Assembly (NCBI GenBank): GCA_014190575.1
Contig: BJGQ01000007.1
Span: 24,977-88,976, forward strand
DNA: 64,000 nucleotides
Source of the DNA: Bacteroidota bacterium
Lineage (GTDB): Bacteria > Bacteroidota > Bacteroidia > Chitinophagales > UBA10324
Reading direction: 5' to 3'
The notes under the pieces are model-generated. The model made no database searches and was not told the DNA's origin. It saw only the letters and a program-made list of their open reading frames with translations. Shown in pieces: positions 26,248 through 36,247 of this stretch (positions are counted from its first letter, which is position 1; each line of letters starts with the position of its first letter). Made by a program: the position numbers and the translations under genes.

Positions 26248-28302
26248 TTACCAAATCTTCGCCCGTAAACTATCAGCGAGATACATTTTATCACCGGGCT
26301 TAACATTGAATGCTTCGTAAAAAGCATCCACATCACTGAACGGTCCGTTCACACGAAGGAAGTTCGGTGAGTGCACATCAGTTTTGATTTGTTGCGCCAA
26401 CGATTCGTCACGCGCGTGTCCCATCCAGCTTAATGCATATCCAAGAAAATATCTTTGACTCGGAGTCATACCACTTATCATTTCATTTTTTTTGTACTCA
26501 TCAGTTTTCTTAAAAGCATCGTAGCAAATTACAATGCCACCAAGGTCAGCAAGGTTTTCTCCAAGTGATGCTTCGCCATTTACATGCATACTGTCGAGCA
26601 CGGTGTAACCACTGAACTGTGTTACGAGTTTGTGTGCGCGTGCGGTAAATTCATTTTCATCTTCCTTGCTCCACCAGTTGCGCAGATTTCCTTTTTCATC
26701 AAACTGCCTTCCCTGATCATCAAAGCCGTGAGTGAGTTCGTGACCGATAGTGCTTGCTCCCGCGTATCCATAAACTATTGCATCATCAGCCAATGAATCA
26801 GGCAAACCCGGAATAATAAATATTGCTGCAGGCAAAACAATTTCGTTGTTCGATGGATTGTAATAGGCATTCCATGTTTGCGGAGTCATGTCCCACTCGG
26901 TGCGGTCAACGGGTTTGTATAATTTTGCAATTGCATAATTGTAGTTCCAGATATTTCCTGCAATCACATTTTCAACATAAGAAGTACGACCAATATTCAT
27001 TGCTGAATAATCTTTCCACTTATCAGGATAGCCAACTTTTTTTGTAACAGTACTGAGTTTGTAAATCGCTTTTTGCTTGGTTGAATCACTCATCCAGGTC
27101 AGGTTTTGAAAGCGCTCCTTGTAAGCGGCAAAAACATCATCCACTAATTTTTCATAACGGTGCTTTGTTTTTTCTGAGAAATATTTCTGAACATATAACT
27201 GACCAAGTGCTTCACCCAATAATCCTTCTTCAGCATTCAACACGCGCTTCCAGCGTGGCCGTTGTTCTTTCACACCATTTAAAACCGTGCGATAAAAATG
27301 AAAATTTTCTTTATCGAAACTACTGCTGATGTATGGCGCGAAAGATGAAATTAAATTGTAACGCAAGTAAGTTTGCCAATCGTTCATCGAAACAGATTTT
27401 AAACTTGCTTCCACTTGCTTGTAAAATTCGGGCTGACCAACAATTACCGAATCAATGTTTTTAATATTCATTTTATCAAGCACCAGTTTCCAATTGAGCG
27501 ATGGAGTTATTTTACTGAAAGCATCTACACTCATTTTATTATAATTTTTATAAGGGTCGCGAAGGTCTTCCAATTTGCGCGATGCTTTTGCCAATGAAGT
27601 TTCCAACTTCATCATTGTAGTTGCATTCTTCGCTGCGGTAACGGAATCTTCACCCATCAGTTGTAACATCTTTGCAACATGCAATAAATATTCAGCACGA
27701 ATTTTTACAAAGCGCTCACCCATATCAAAATAATAATCGCGGTTAGGTAAACCAATTCCACCTTGAGAAAAATGCAAAACTTCTTTATCACTTTTCATTT
27801 CATCCTGATACACATCGGCTTCATACAATGCGCCGGCACCAATCATTTGCAAGTGCGCCAGTTCATCAATCAACGATGGTTTGTCTTTTACGCCGGCAAT
27901 TAAATCCAGTTCAGGTTGCAGTTTGCTTATGCCTTGTTGTTCAATTGAAGTTGAATCCATTCCGGTGAACCAGAAGTCGCCAATCTTTTGTGCGTTGCTT
28001 TCTTTGACTGCATCTTTTTGCGCGGCAGCTTCTTCATTAATTAATCGTAACCGGGTGAATGATTCTTCATTCACTAAACTCCATATTCCCCAACTGTTTT
28101 CAGCAGCAGGAATCGGATTGTTTTTCACCCAGGTTCCAACAGCATAATGAAAAAAATCATCACCGGGCTTAACTGTTGTATCGCGATAGCTCGCAATTAA
28201 GTCCGGAGTTTTTTCTGATGTTTGTGATGTGTTATTGCATGCTGTAAAATAAATTACAGTTAAAAAAGTAACAAGGAAGAGTGGGGCTGAAATTGTTTTC
28301 AT
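26248..28302 (-). CDS. M13 family zinc metallopeptidase (PepO/neprilysin-like)
   Basis: 684 residues. The lipoprotein leader ends at YFTACN, so the protein is probably a periplasmic or surface lipoprotein. The zinc motif HELTH (H521, E522, H525) and the third ligand E582 in ENLADLGG are intact, as is the NAYYNPSNNEIVLPAAI substrate-binding block. The C-terminus ends in W, as in the neprilysin family. It cleaves peptides on the amino side of hydrophobic residues. It stands alone on the minus strand between the efflux operon and the polysaccharide locus. Confidence 0.96.
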   Translation of the reverse strand: MKTISAPLFLVTFLTVIYFTACNNTSQTSEKTPDLIASYRDTTVKPGDDFFHYAVGTWVKNNPIPAAENSWGIWSLVNEESFTRLRLINEEAAAQKDAVKESNAQKIGDFWFTGMDSTSIEQQGISKLQPELDLIAGVKDKPSLIDELAHLQMIGAGALYEADVYQDEMKSDKEVLHFSQGGIGLPNRDYYFDMGERFVKIRAEYLLHVAKMLQLMGEDSVTAAKNATTMMKLETSLAKASRKLEDLRDPYKNYNKMSVDAFSKITPSLNWKLVLDKMNIKNIDSVIVGQPEFYKQVEASLKSVSMNDWQTYLRYNLISSFAPYISSSFDKENFHFYRTVLNGVKEQRPRWKRVLNAEEGLLGEALGQLYVQKYFSEKTKHRYEKLVDDVFAAYKERFQNLTWMSDSTKQKAIYKLSTVTKKVGYPDKWKDYSAMNIGRTSYVENVIAGNIWNYNYAIAKLYKPVDRTEWDMTPQTWNAYYNPSNNEIVLPAAIFIIPGLPDSLADDAIVYGYAGASTIGHELTHGFDDQGRQFDEKGNLRNWWSKEDENEFTARAHKLVTQFSGYTVLDSMHVNGEASLGENLADLGGIVICYDAFKKTDEYKKNEMISGMTPSQRYFLGYALSWMGHARDESLAQQIKTDVHSPNFLRVNGPFSDVDAFYEAFNVKPGDKMYLADSLRAKIW

Positions 28303-28394
28303 TTTTTATTTTGATGCCACGAATGTAGGAGGGAAAGGTGAAATTAAAAGAGAGAAAAATGAATGAAAATTTGAATAATAGAAAAATAAGGTTT

Positions 28395-29357
28395 CTAATT
28401 AAGATAACTAAACATATCGTTAACAGTTTCCTGCAACGAATATTTTTGTTGCCAGCCAGTTTCCGTTTTCAGTTTTGTAGAGTCGCCAAAAATTATTGGT
28501 TCATCAGTGGGTCGCAAAAGTGATTGGTCGGTTTCTAAAATGAATTTTTGTTCGCAAATTTTTTCTATCACTTCAATAACCTCCATCATTGAATAAACTT
28601 TTTCGCCGCTGATGTTGTATGCTTCGCCTGCTGTTCCTTTTTCAGCAAGCAACACAAGCGCACTCACAAGGTCGCGCACATCGGTAATAGCTCGTTGTGA
28701 GGTCAAATTTCCAACTCTGAATTTTTCAGTTTTTCCATTAATAATATTAAGAGCGCGTTGCACAAAATCACTTACTGCATCATTTGTTTTGCGCGGACCG
28801 GTGGTGTTAAATATCCGTGCACGAATTCCTCTGATGTTGTGTCCTTTGAAATATTGATAGGCGAGCAAGTCTTGCGCAACCTTGCTTACACCATAAGGAT
28901 GAAGCGGAAGTAACGCAGCATTTTCTTTTATCGGAACATTTTCAGGAGTGAGTGAGGCGCCATACTCGGCGCTGCTGCATGCAACAACAACTACCGGATT
29001 ATATGCAGCATCCAATTTTCGAGCGGAGAGTATTGCTTCAAATAAATTAATGGTGCCGTTTGCATTAATATCCATTGTTTCAATTGGTCGAAGCCAACTG
29101 ACAGTAGGAATGCTCTGTGCAGCGAGATGAAAAATTTTTCCCGGTTTAAATTCATGAATTACTTTTTCAACTGCGTGTGCATGTCGAACATCCAATTCAA
29201 GCGGAACGCACAAATCTAATATGTCGTTAAGATTTATTGTTGGATTAAAATAAGTACCGATTAGAAATTCTTTTTTCACCTTACCCGAATAATATTCGAG
29301 CAGGTGCGAACCAACCATTCCGGCTGTGCCTGTAATTAAAATATGTTCGTTACTCAT
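28395..29357 (-). CDS. NAD-dependent sugar epimerase/reductase (Rmd-like)
   Basis: 320 residues, extended short-chain dehydrogenase fold. The Rossmann motif is GTAGMVG (10-16), the catalytic centre is SSAEYG near 128-133, and YGVSK gives Y155 and K159. The late RPTDEPIIFGDSTK block resembles GDP-4-keto-6-deoxymannose reductase, which would yield GDP-rhamnose. A GDP-mannose dehydratase or another sugar epimerase remains possible. It is the last gene of the minus-strand polysaccharide locus and its start overlaps the preceding glycosyltransferase stop by 8 bases. Confidence 0.85.
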   Translation of the reverse strand: MSNEHILITGTAGMVGSHLLEYYSGKVKKEFLIGTYFNPTINLNDILDLCVPLELDVRHAHAVEKVIHEFKPGKIFHLAAQSIPTVSWLRPIETMDINANGTINLFEAILSARKLDAAYNPVVVVACSSAEYGASLTPENVPIKENAALLPLHPYGVSKVAQDLLAYQYFKGHNIRGIRARIFNTTGPRKTNDAVSDFVQRALNIINGKTEKFRVGNLTSQRAITDVRDLVSALVLLAEKGTAGEAYNISGEKVYSMMEVIEVIEKICEQKFILETDQSLLRPTDEPIIFGDSTKLKTETGWQQKYSLQETVNDMFSYLN

Positions 29358-30525
29358 TGAGCGCTAAACTATAAATCGCTTTTACTTTTTCGCCAATCAA
29401 TTTCCACGAGAATCGTTCGTCAGCAGTTTTTTTTGCTGCGCCTCTTAGTTTGTCCTGTAATGATTTATCAGCTAAAAGTTTTAACATTTTACTGGAAAGG
29501 TTTTCCGCATTTTCCGTTTGAAATAATATTCCGTTTTCACCATCATTGATAATATCTTTAAATACATCCAGGTCACTTGCAACTATTGCAGCACCATAAT
29601 CCAGTGAACGAATAAGCACACCACTCGAATAAATTTTTCGATAGGGGAGAGCAACAATATCAGCAGATTTAAAATAAAATGGAATCAATTCGTTGGCTAT
29701 GTATTCCAAACGCAAAATGCAATCGGCTTCCATTTTATTGTCACGAATGATATTCAGAAAATCTTCTTCTTCAACTTTATAAGTTGGCCCTGCAATTACC
29801 AATTGCACATTCTGATTTTGTTTTCGTATCAATGCAAATGCTTTCAGGAGCACATCTAATCCCTTCACTTTTTTTATTTGTCCGAAAAAAAGAATGAGTT
29901 GCTTGTTTGATGGCAAGTTTAATTTTTCTCTTGCTTCAACAATTGAGCAATTGGCAGAATACAAAAAATCAGAATCGCCGTGAGGCACTTTATGAATATG
30001 ATTTGCCGGAAATTGTTTGAAATATTTTCCCAAAGATTCTTTTGCGTAATCAGAATGCACAATGATACGGTCAATTCGTTTTTCGAATTTATTATACTTG
30101 GATGTGTTTATTTTATTTCCAAATTTTCTAAAGTCTTCCACATCATGAACTGTAGCAACAACTTTAAATTTATTTCGGCGGAATAACCACAACAGAAAAT
30201 ATTCGCGCCACGAAAAATGATAAAAATGAAGATGAGCAAGATTTGATTTTTTCCTTTTTGAATCCGCAATCATTTTCATTGCGCCGCGGAAATATCGAAG
30301 CCCACGAATCAGAATAAAATCTTTTCCATAAATACTTTTAAAACACTTATTAGTTTGAAAATTAAAATTGAATTTAACATCAAGGTCTGTTTCATCGCAA
30401 GTGTAAAAAGTTAATTCAACACCTGAATCATTTAATGATTTACATAACCCAAAATCATAAAAATCATTTCCACGATGACCACCTATCGGTTCAACAAAAG
30501 AGCAATTAATATTTTCAAGTTTCAT
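29350..30525 (-). CDS. Glycosyltransferase family 4
   Basis: 391 residues with the GT-B two-domain fold. The N-domain has the donor-side GGHRGNDFYDFG loop. The C-domain shows FFGQIKKVKGLDVLLKAF and ALPYRKIYSSGVLIRSLDYG, typical of GT4 enzymes that transfer a sugar from a nucleotide donor with retention. It probably adds one residue of the repeat unit made by this locus. The 52-base gap upstream separates it from the Wzy-like gene. Confidence 0.92.
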   Translation of the reverse strand: MKLENINCSFVEPIGGHRGNDFYDFGLCKSLNDSGVELTFYTCDETDLDVKFNFNFQTNKCFKSIYGKDFILIRGLRYFRGAMKMIADSKRKKSNLAHLHFYHFSWREYFLLWLFRRNKFKVVATVHDVEDFRKFGNKINTSKYNKFEKRIDRIIVHSDYAKESLGKYFKQFPANHIHKVPHGDSDFLYSANCSIVEAREKLNLPSNKQLILFFGQIKKVKGLDVLLKAFALIRKQNQNVQLVIAGPTYKVEEEDFLNIIRDNKMEADCILRLEYIANELIPFYFKSADIVALPYRKIYSSGVLIRSLDYGAAIVASDLDVFKDIINDGENGILFQTENAENLSSKMLKLLADKSLQDKLRGAAKKTADERFSWKLIGEKVKAIYSLALNE

Positions 30526-30577
30526 TTATATACTTCTTTTCAAATCATTTTCTTTTTAGAATCAGTTTGTTGATTCA

Positions 30578-31765
30578 TCAATCTGGAATTTCAAATTCTG
30601 AATCTGTTTTATTTTCTATGTAATGGTAAAAAAATATGATGGCCATAAAAATAAAAGGCACACTTAAACCCGGTTCAAAATAGCTTCCACCAGTAGGCAA
30701 ACTTCTAATCCAATAAAAGAGCATGTAGTATCTGCAAGTTTGAAGGAATAAATTTTTCTTGTTAATTTTTATTTTTCTAAACCAAAGAATAGTTAGTATA
30801 TATTCAAACTGAACCAAAATGATTCCTATTAAACCATAAACCAATAAAGCACCAATTATTCCAACATCAGAAGCATAAAACCGACCATAATTAAACTGAG
30901 GTGATGCATCCCAGTTATTATACCATCGACCGTTTCCGAAAATTATTGAAGATGGATTTTTTGCTATGAATATCCCTACTGTAATAACTTGTTTTATTCG
31001 TGAGTCGGCAGAAGCTTCTCCGGAACTATCTCCCCCTAAAACATCTATTACATTTCCATACATTTTTTCTACTTTACCAATAATATCAGGACGAATTAAA
31101 TATATGCTTCCGAATAGAATTACAATACTTCCGAAAATAATTGTTGAATAATATAGTTTTTTCTTTAAATCAGTATTAAACAGAAAATAAAGTCCGGCGG
31201 TAGCAACTAAACTGAGTGTTAATGCCCTCTTTTGATAAACTAGAAACAAGTAAGCAAAGAAGATAAGCGCATAGAGTGCATATTTCGTTTTGTTTGTTCT
31301 TAAAAAAGTAAAAAAATATAATAGGATGGCAAAACAAAAAAACATCATATCAAATAAAAATGTGCAACCTTTTGCCGGACTGCATGCGGCAAAAATTGTA
31401 TCTGCATATGGTTTTGGGTCTAAAACTAATTGTGTGATTAAGTAGAGCACTAATTGAATCCAAGCAATAGAAAGCATTACATCTCTTATATCTGACAATA
31501 AAATCTTTCTTGTTTTTAAAAGGTAAAAAATAACAAAAGATATAATGGTAAAGGTCCACGATTTTTGGGCTATAAATCCATACAAAGGTGGTTGTTTCCA
31601 ATATATCGCTGAACAAATCATTGATAATAACGGCACACCGAATAAAATTAGTAAAGAATAAGTTTCAAGAGAATTAAAAGGAAGTTTCTTATACAATTTA
31701 TCTATCAGATAAAATCCAAGGAAAACAATAAGACCGACATACACGAATGGTTCATAATAAATCAT
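30578..31765 (-). CDS. O-antigen polymerase/ligase-like membrane protein (Wzy-like)
   Basis: 395 residues with about 10-12 membrane helices and one larger outer loop around residues 230-300 (EKMYGNVIDVLGGDSSGEA). The motif SDVGIIGALLVYGLIGI after that loop is characteristic of Wzy/WaaL-type proteins. It likely polymerises repeat units flipped by the Wzx-like protein. Wzy proteins are poorly conserved, so ligase activity cannot be excluded. The 187 bases upstream to the GT2 gene hold nothing I recognise. Confidence 0.75.
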   Translation of the reverse strand: MIYYEPFVYVGLIVFLGFYLIDKLYKKLPFNSLETYSLLILFGVPLLSMICSAIYWKQPPLYGFIAQKSWTFTIISFVIFYLLKTRKILLSDIRDVMLSIAWIQLVLYLITQLVLDPKPYADTIFAACSPAKGCTFLFDMMFFCFAILLYFFTFLRTNKTKYALYALIFFAYLFLVYQKRALTLSLVATAGLYFLFNTDLKKKLYYSTIIFGSIVILFGSIYLIRPDIIGKVEKMYGNVIDVLGGDSSGEASADSRIKQVITVGIFIAKNPSSIIFGNGRWYNNWDASPQFNYGRFYASDVGIIGALLVYGLIGIILVQFEYILTILWFRKIKINKKNLFLQTCRYYMLFYWIRSLPTGGSYFEPGLSVPFIFMAIIFFYHYIENKTDSEFEIPD

Positions 31766-31952
31766 AAAGATTAATAATGGAGATCTTCCTAATGATTGAA
31801 AAATTATTACTAATAAAACGCCTAATAGAAATTTTTTCAGAAGATATTATTTTGTGTTGATTTGAATTTTTTAAAAACCACTGTTATTTGAACAGTAGAT
31901 TTATTCAGATTAAATTATTTCTTGCAAAGATATTCACGATAATATATTTCTC

Positions 31953-32987
31953 TCACCTTGTTTTATAGCGCAAACAATTTTTGAATCCAAACATAACACG
32001 GAGTGTAACAAAGGCTTCGCCATAATTTTGTTTATAAATAGCTTTTATATAATTTAAAAACAATCGAGACCAGGCTATTGGCAACAACAAGGGATAATGT
32101 CTTTTGTAAAAGATTAATAGATTGCGGCAAAACAAGCAAGCAATAAATTCAGTGCGAGGAGTAAATAATTTTTTACCTGTGCTTTTCCCTTGTTTATGAA
32201 AAACTTTACTCTGAAAACAATATCCGGAATTGTATCCAATGCGATTCCCTTTTTTAATCCAATCCAATTCTTCGAAGTATAGAAAGTATTCTTCATTTAT
32301 AGGACCAACCTTATCATAATATTCTGTTTTAATAAAGAGTGAAGCACCGTACGGATAGCTTATTGAAACACTTGAATTGTCAAATTGACCAGTGTCAATT
32401 TCATTATAACCGATGTGTACTTGCTTGGTTGTATACGGATTAAATAATCCGCCTATCGATTGTATTTTTTCAGGCTCATCATAAAATAAAACTTTACTTC
32501 CAACCACACCAATATTTTGATTTGAATCCTGAAAATATTTTACTAAAGAAGCAAGCGCGTTTGAGTCAATTATTACATCGTTGTTTAGCAACCAGATAAA
32601 TTTTGAATCTAATTGTTTGGCTAATTTCATTCCGATGTTATTGGCTGCCGCTAGGCCATTATTTTCATTATTGAATAGTATAGTTATCCGGCATTTGCTT
32701 ATTTCTGAAATATTAAGATTATCAAAGTCGGAGACATTAAAATTTTTAATTTGATAAAAAATAATATCATTTAAATGGGCAAATTGATTATGGTGTGATA
32801 TATCTGATTCCTTTTTAGAACCCCTTTGTGCAAAATCAATTAATATATTTTGGTTCACAATATCAGAATTGTTGTCAACGACAATTATATTGAAATCAAT
32901 AAAATTATTATTTAGCAAACTGCTTATACACTCTAATGTATCAGAAGATGTATTGTAATTTACAAGTATAATGCTGACGGCTGCCAT
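31953..32987 (-). CDS. Glycosyltransferase family 2 (rhamnosyltransferase-like)
   Basis: 344 residues, GT-A fold. The N-terminus VSIILVNYNTSSDTLECISSLL and the donor-site LLNNDVIID are typical. GSKVLFYDEPEKIQSIGG and the EEYFLYFEELDWIKKGNRIG block recall WbbL-like rhamnosyltransferases. A long insertion of about 45 residues follows the first strand-helix unit (SKKESDISHHNQFAHLND), which is unusual for the family. A stop 3 bases before the preceding sulfotransferase's region suggests co-transcription. Confidence 0.9.
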   Translation of the reverse strand: MAAVSIILVNYNTSSDTLECISSLLNNNFIDFNIIVVDNNSDIVNQNILIDFAQRGSKKESDISHHNQFAHLNDIIFYQIKNFNVSDFDNLNISEISKCRITILFNNENNGLAAANNIGMKLAKQLDSKFIWLLNNDVIIDSNALASLVKYFQDSNQNIGVVGSKVLFYDEPEKIQSIGGLFNPYTTKQVHIGYNEIDTGQFDNSSVSISYPYGASLFIKTEYYDKVGPINEEYFLYFEELDWIKKGNRIGYNSGYCFQSKVFHKQGKSTGKKLFTPRTEFIACLFCRNLLIFYKRHYPLLLPIAWSRLFLNYIKAIYKQNYGEAFVTLRVMFGFKNCLRYKTR

Positions 32988-32989
32988 GT

Positions 32990-33943
32990 TTAATTACAAA
33001 TCCAATCAGTAAAATCAAGATTTACTAACTCAGCTAATCTTAAAACATCTTCATGATATAGTTTGTTTAAATAATCCCTTTCAACCTGCGACATTTTCGA
33101 AGTGTTTTTTTGAGTAAATAAAATATTCTTTGATTTTGATTTAAGACTTTCAGGCATTTTACTTTTAACGAAAGCTGCAATTCGTTTTTGTTTTCGAATC
33201 CATGCAACTAATCTGTTTCTTGGTACTGTTGCCTGGTTGTATTTTAAATTTGTATTGAAAGAAAAATTTTCGTCAACAGTTAAAAAGGCGCAAATATTTT
33301 TAAGTTCATTTAATGGATTTCGAATAAAATCATCATACTTAATTACCAATATTTGTTTTTCAGAAAAGCATGAAAAAAATCTTTTTACCTGTTCGAAATA
33401 AAGTCCAAGTTCATAATACAAATTTGAAATACCCCATCCTTTTTCCGATTTAGCTATATCATTTTCCATTGCTTCTGTAAAACCTTTTTTTTCTAACCCC
33501 ATTCTATTATCCATAAGGTAATGGCTGTAAGCACGGTCAACTGGGTTTCTTAATACCATTATGATTTTAGCTGCTGGAAATTTTTTGAAAATATTTTCAG
33601 CTGCCACCTTGGAAAATAAATATGTATTGCTTAATTCTCCTATTGCTTTTTTGTTTTTAGCGGGTTCAAATATTTTAACATATTGATTCCACAATTGAAT
33701 ATAGCCATGGAAAACTTCATCCTTCATTCCCTTTTTAATGTATTCATCAAAATTAAAGTAAACAGATCTTGCATAATCAGGTCTGAAATTTTCAGGTTTA
33801 ATATCAGTACAAAAATAATTGACTTCTTTTATTGATGGCAAAAAAATATCAGGATGTTGTCGAAGATAATTATATAATGAAGTAGTACCGGCTTTAGCAG
33901 CACCAACAATAAAAAAATTGGGTAGATTTTGACTTTGTTCCAA
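32990..33943 (-). CDS. PAPS-dependent sulfotransferase 1
   Basis: 317 residues. The 5'-phosphosulfate loop is GAAKAGTTSLYNYL near the N-terminus and the 3'-phosphate site is IIMVLRNPVDRAYSHYL, as in the Sulfotransfer_1 (heparan/NodH-like) family. It would move sulfate from PAPS to a sugar hydroxyl. It sits between a GT2 gene and a second sulfotransferase, inside a Wzx/Wzy-type locus, so the target is probably the glycan made here. PAPS-forming genes are not in the window. Confidence 0.93.
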   Translation of the reverse strand: MEQSQNLPNFFIVGAAKAGTTSLYNYLRQHPDIFLPSIKEVNYFCTDIKPENFRPDYARSVYFNFDEYIKKGMKDEVFHGYIQLWNQYVKIFEPAKNKKAIGELSNTYLFSKVAAENIFKKFPAAKIIMVLRNPVDRAYSHYLMDNRMGLEKKGFTEAMENDIAKSEKGWGISNLYYELGLYFEQVKRFFSCFSEKQILVIKYDDFIRNPLNELKNICAFLTVDENFSFNTNLKYNQATVPRNRLVAWIRKQKRIAAFVKSKMPESLKSKSKNILFTQKNTSKMSQVERDYLNKLYHEDVLRLAELVNLDFTDWICN

Positions 33944-33953
33944 AACTTATATT

Positions 33954-34868
33954 TTATAATTCTTTTTCTTTCCAAAGAGAAAAATCCATCGCGGTTAACT
34001 TTTCCAGATTATTTATACTATCAGCAAAATATTTTTTGTATAGATAATATCGAAGTTCATTATCAAGTGGAGTAATAACTATATCCTTTCGGTTCCAGTT
34101 AATAATTTTTTTCTTCAAATATCTTCGCCTGTCAGGATTTGATATAATTTTTTTTAAAACAGTTTTAATTGAATTTTTTTCTCTTATCAATTTCACCAGT
34201 AGTTCTGATTTTGGAATAGCGGCACTATTTTCTTTTATGTTAAGTTCCAGATCAACATTTGAAATATCAAGAAACCGATAAATGTTTTTCAATGTTCCTG
34301 CTAAATCAGGTTTAAACTCAGTGTCGTAATTTATCAGTAAAAAATTATTTCTTGCAAACAGCTTGAAATATCTTTCAATTTGTTGATCGTATAATCCACG
34401 ACTGATATAACTGAAATTACTTTGTTCAATGCTGTTTCCGGATTTTAGCCTTTCAAATTCCTTTTCAATTGCTTCTTTAAAGTTTAATTTTTCGAAGCCC
34501 ATTCTTACACTCATGTGGTATTGTGAAAATGCGCGGTCAACAGGATTTCGGAGGATGATTATAAATTTCATATCATTACCTAAATCTTTATTAATCCTGT
34601 TGGCGATATATGGAAAGTATAAATAGTCAGGATCAATTTCGCCAATTACTTTTTTAGGAGGTGCATATGAAAAAAATTCGGAGTAATATTTTAAGCCCCG
34701 TTTATATTCTGAATCTCGGTAAAAAAATTTGGTTTCCTTTCTTGGTTTACTTACGGTTATTTCATCGTGCTCTTTTAATATATGATAGAGAGTAGTTGTT
34801 CCTGTTTTTTGCGCGCCAATGCAAATAAAATTTGGAAGCAATAAATTTTCTTTTTCCTTCATTTTCAC
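33954..34868 (-). CDS. PAPS-dependent sulfotransferase 2
   Basis: 304 residues and paralogous to the adjacent gene. The 5'-loop is GAQKTGTTTLYHIL and the 3'-site IIILRNPVDRAFSQY. Both genes are complete, so this is not one broken gene. Two enzymes suggest two sulfation positions. Its start overlaps the flippase stop by 4 bases (ATGA), which implies translational coupling. Confidence 0.93.
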   Translation of the reverse strand: MKMKEKENLLLPNFICIGAQKTGTTTLYHILKEHDEITVSKPRKETKFFYRDSEYKRGLKYYSEFFSYAPPKKVIGEIDPDYLYFPYIANRINKDLGNDMKFIIILRNPVDRAFSQYHMSVRMGFEKLNFKEAIEKEFERLKSGNSIEQSNFSYISRGLYDQQIERYFKLFARNNFLLINYDTEFKPDLAGTLKNIYRFLDISNVDLELNIKENSAAIPKSELLVKLIREKNSIKTVLKKIISNPDRRRYLKKKIINWNRKDIVITPLDNELRYYLYKKYFADSINNLEKLTAMDFSLWKEKEL

Positions 34869-36232
34869 GATTGCTTTAAAAATCCTTTCTTTTTAAAAGA
34901 GAAAATATGTTTTGCATCAAAAGTATAAAAGCCAAAGTAACGCTTTACAAGAAAGTATGGTATTACATTAAATAATATAGTACCTATAACATTAACTATT
35001 GCTGCTCCAATTATGCCATAAATCGGGATTAAAACAGCATTGAGAATAACTGTGATGACTGTAGTAGCTATTACAATGTTTCTGTTTACATCTTGTTTGC
35101 CGGTCATCATTAATAAATTACCTACGGGTCCTGTTGCCGCATTTATAAATTGCCCGAATGATAAAATTATTAAAGCTACTTCCCCTACAAGAAACTCATT
35201 TCCAAATAAACCCATGAAAAAATATGGGAAAAGTATAAATAAAATGAGTACAGGAGCTGAAGTCCAGAAAATAAGTTTGGTTGTATTTTGAACAACAGCA
35301 GCCAGTCTTTTTAATTCGCCTTTTGCATGAAGTTCAGCAATCTTTGGTGCAACTGTAAGTAAGAAAGCTGTAAGCGTTAAAGAAGTAATTGTGGAAATTC
35401 GAAAAGCTACTTTATAAATTCCCACATCGGCTTCTGTTCCATATCTGCCTAAAAATATGGTGTCCGTCCATCCTCGAATTACCTGCAGCAGGGCAGTAAT
35501 AAAGAAACTGAAAGCAATTTTTGATTTGTCACTGAATATAATTTTATCGCCAAAACCTCCGGAGTTTATTGGTGACTTTTTCCACCAAAACCAGAATGAA
35601 ATAATTGAAGAAATAGTAATTGAAATTACAAAAACAGTTACAGGTACTCTTCGGTCATGAATAATAAAATATGAAGCACACAAAAGAATTCCAGCTATGG
35701 CAATAGCAATTAAATTTTGGAAGAATGAATAATAAAATATTTTCTTCATTCCCCTGAAACAATCGGCATGAACAGAATGCAGCACAAATGGTAGAATGCC
35801 TAAGGCACTAATTTGAAAATAAGTACTTAGCCCTGGTTTAAGAAAAAGTTTTGTGGCTATCCAATCAGCACTAAAATATAAAATGAACGAGCAAACAATA
35901 GAAGCAATAATATTTACTCTTATAACTTTGAAATATAATTCTTTGATTGAGCCCCATTGATTTTTAGCATTGTATTGTGCGATTTCGCGTACCATTAAAA
36001 TATCGTAACCCAGTTTACCAAAGTTGGCAAAAAACTGAAATACAGTTTGAAAAATTGAATAAATTCCGCTGCCTCTTGCCCCGTACAATCGTGCTAATAC
36101 AAAAACAAAAACATAATTGAAACCAATTCCTCCAATTTTCATGACAAAAGCCAATGCTCCGCCCTTAACAAGTTCTTTGTTATCCCGGCCTTTTATTTTT
36201 TCTGAAAATAATTTACGAAATTTTTCTATCAA
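34865..36232 (-). CDS. Wzx-like polysaccharide flippase
   Basis: 455 residues with about 14 membrane helices of the MATE-like oligosaccharide flippase superfamily. GGALAFVMKIGGIGFNYVF opens the protein, VMVREIAQYN-type and GRYGTEADVGIYKVAFRIS motifs follow, and GTILFNVIPYFLVKRYFG closes it. It would flip lipid-linked repeat units to the periplasm for the Wzy-like polymerase. Coupled to the second sulfotransferase gene. Confidence 0.92.
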   Translation of the reverse strand: MIEKFRKLFSEKIKGRDNKELVKGGALAFVMKIGGIGFNYVFVFVLARLYGARGSGIYSIFQTVFQFFANFGKLGYDILMVREIAQYNAKNQWGSIKELYFKVIRVNIIASIVCSFILYFSADWIATKLFLKPGLSTYFQISALGILPFVLHSVHADCFRGMKKIFYYSFFQNLIAIAIAGILLCASYFIIHDRRVPVTVFVISITISSIISFWFWWKKSPINSGGFGDKIIFSDKSKIAFSFFITALLQVIRGWTDTIFLGRYGTEADVGIYKVAFRISTITSLTLTAFLLTVAPKIAELHAKGELKRLAAVVQNTTKLIFWTSAPVLILFILFPYFFMGLFGNEFLVGEVALIILSFGQFINAATGPVGNLLMMTGKQDVNRNIVIATTVITVILNAVLIPIYGIIGAAIVNVIGTILFNVIPYFLVKRYFGFYTFDAKHIFSFKKKGFLKQS

Positions 36233-36247
36233 AATACGAATAACTAT

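Noticed and set aside
32990..34868. The sulfotransferase pair as one gene broken by a frameshift
   Set aside because: Each has its own start and complete PAPS-binding 5' and 3' motifs, so they are two full-length paralogues.
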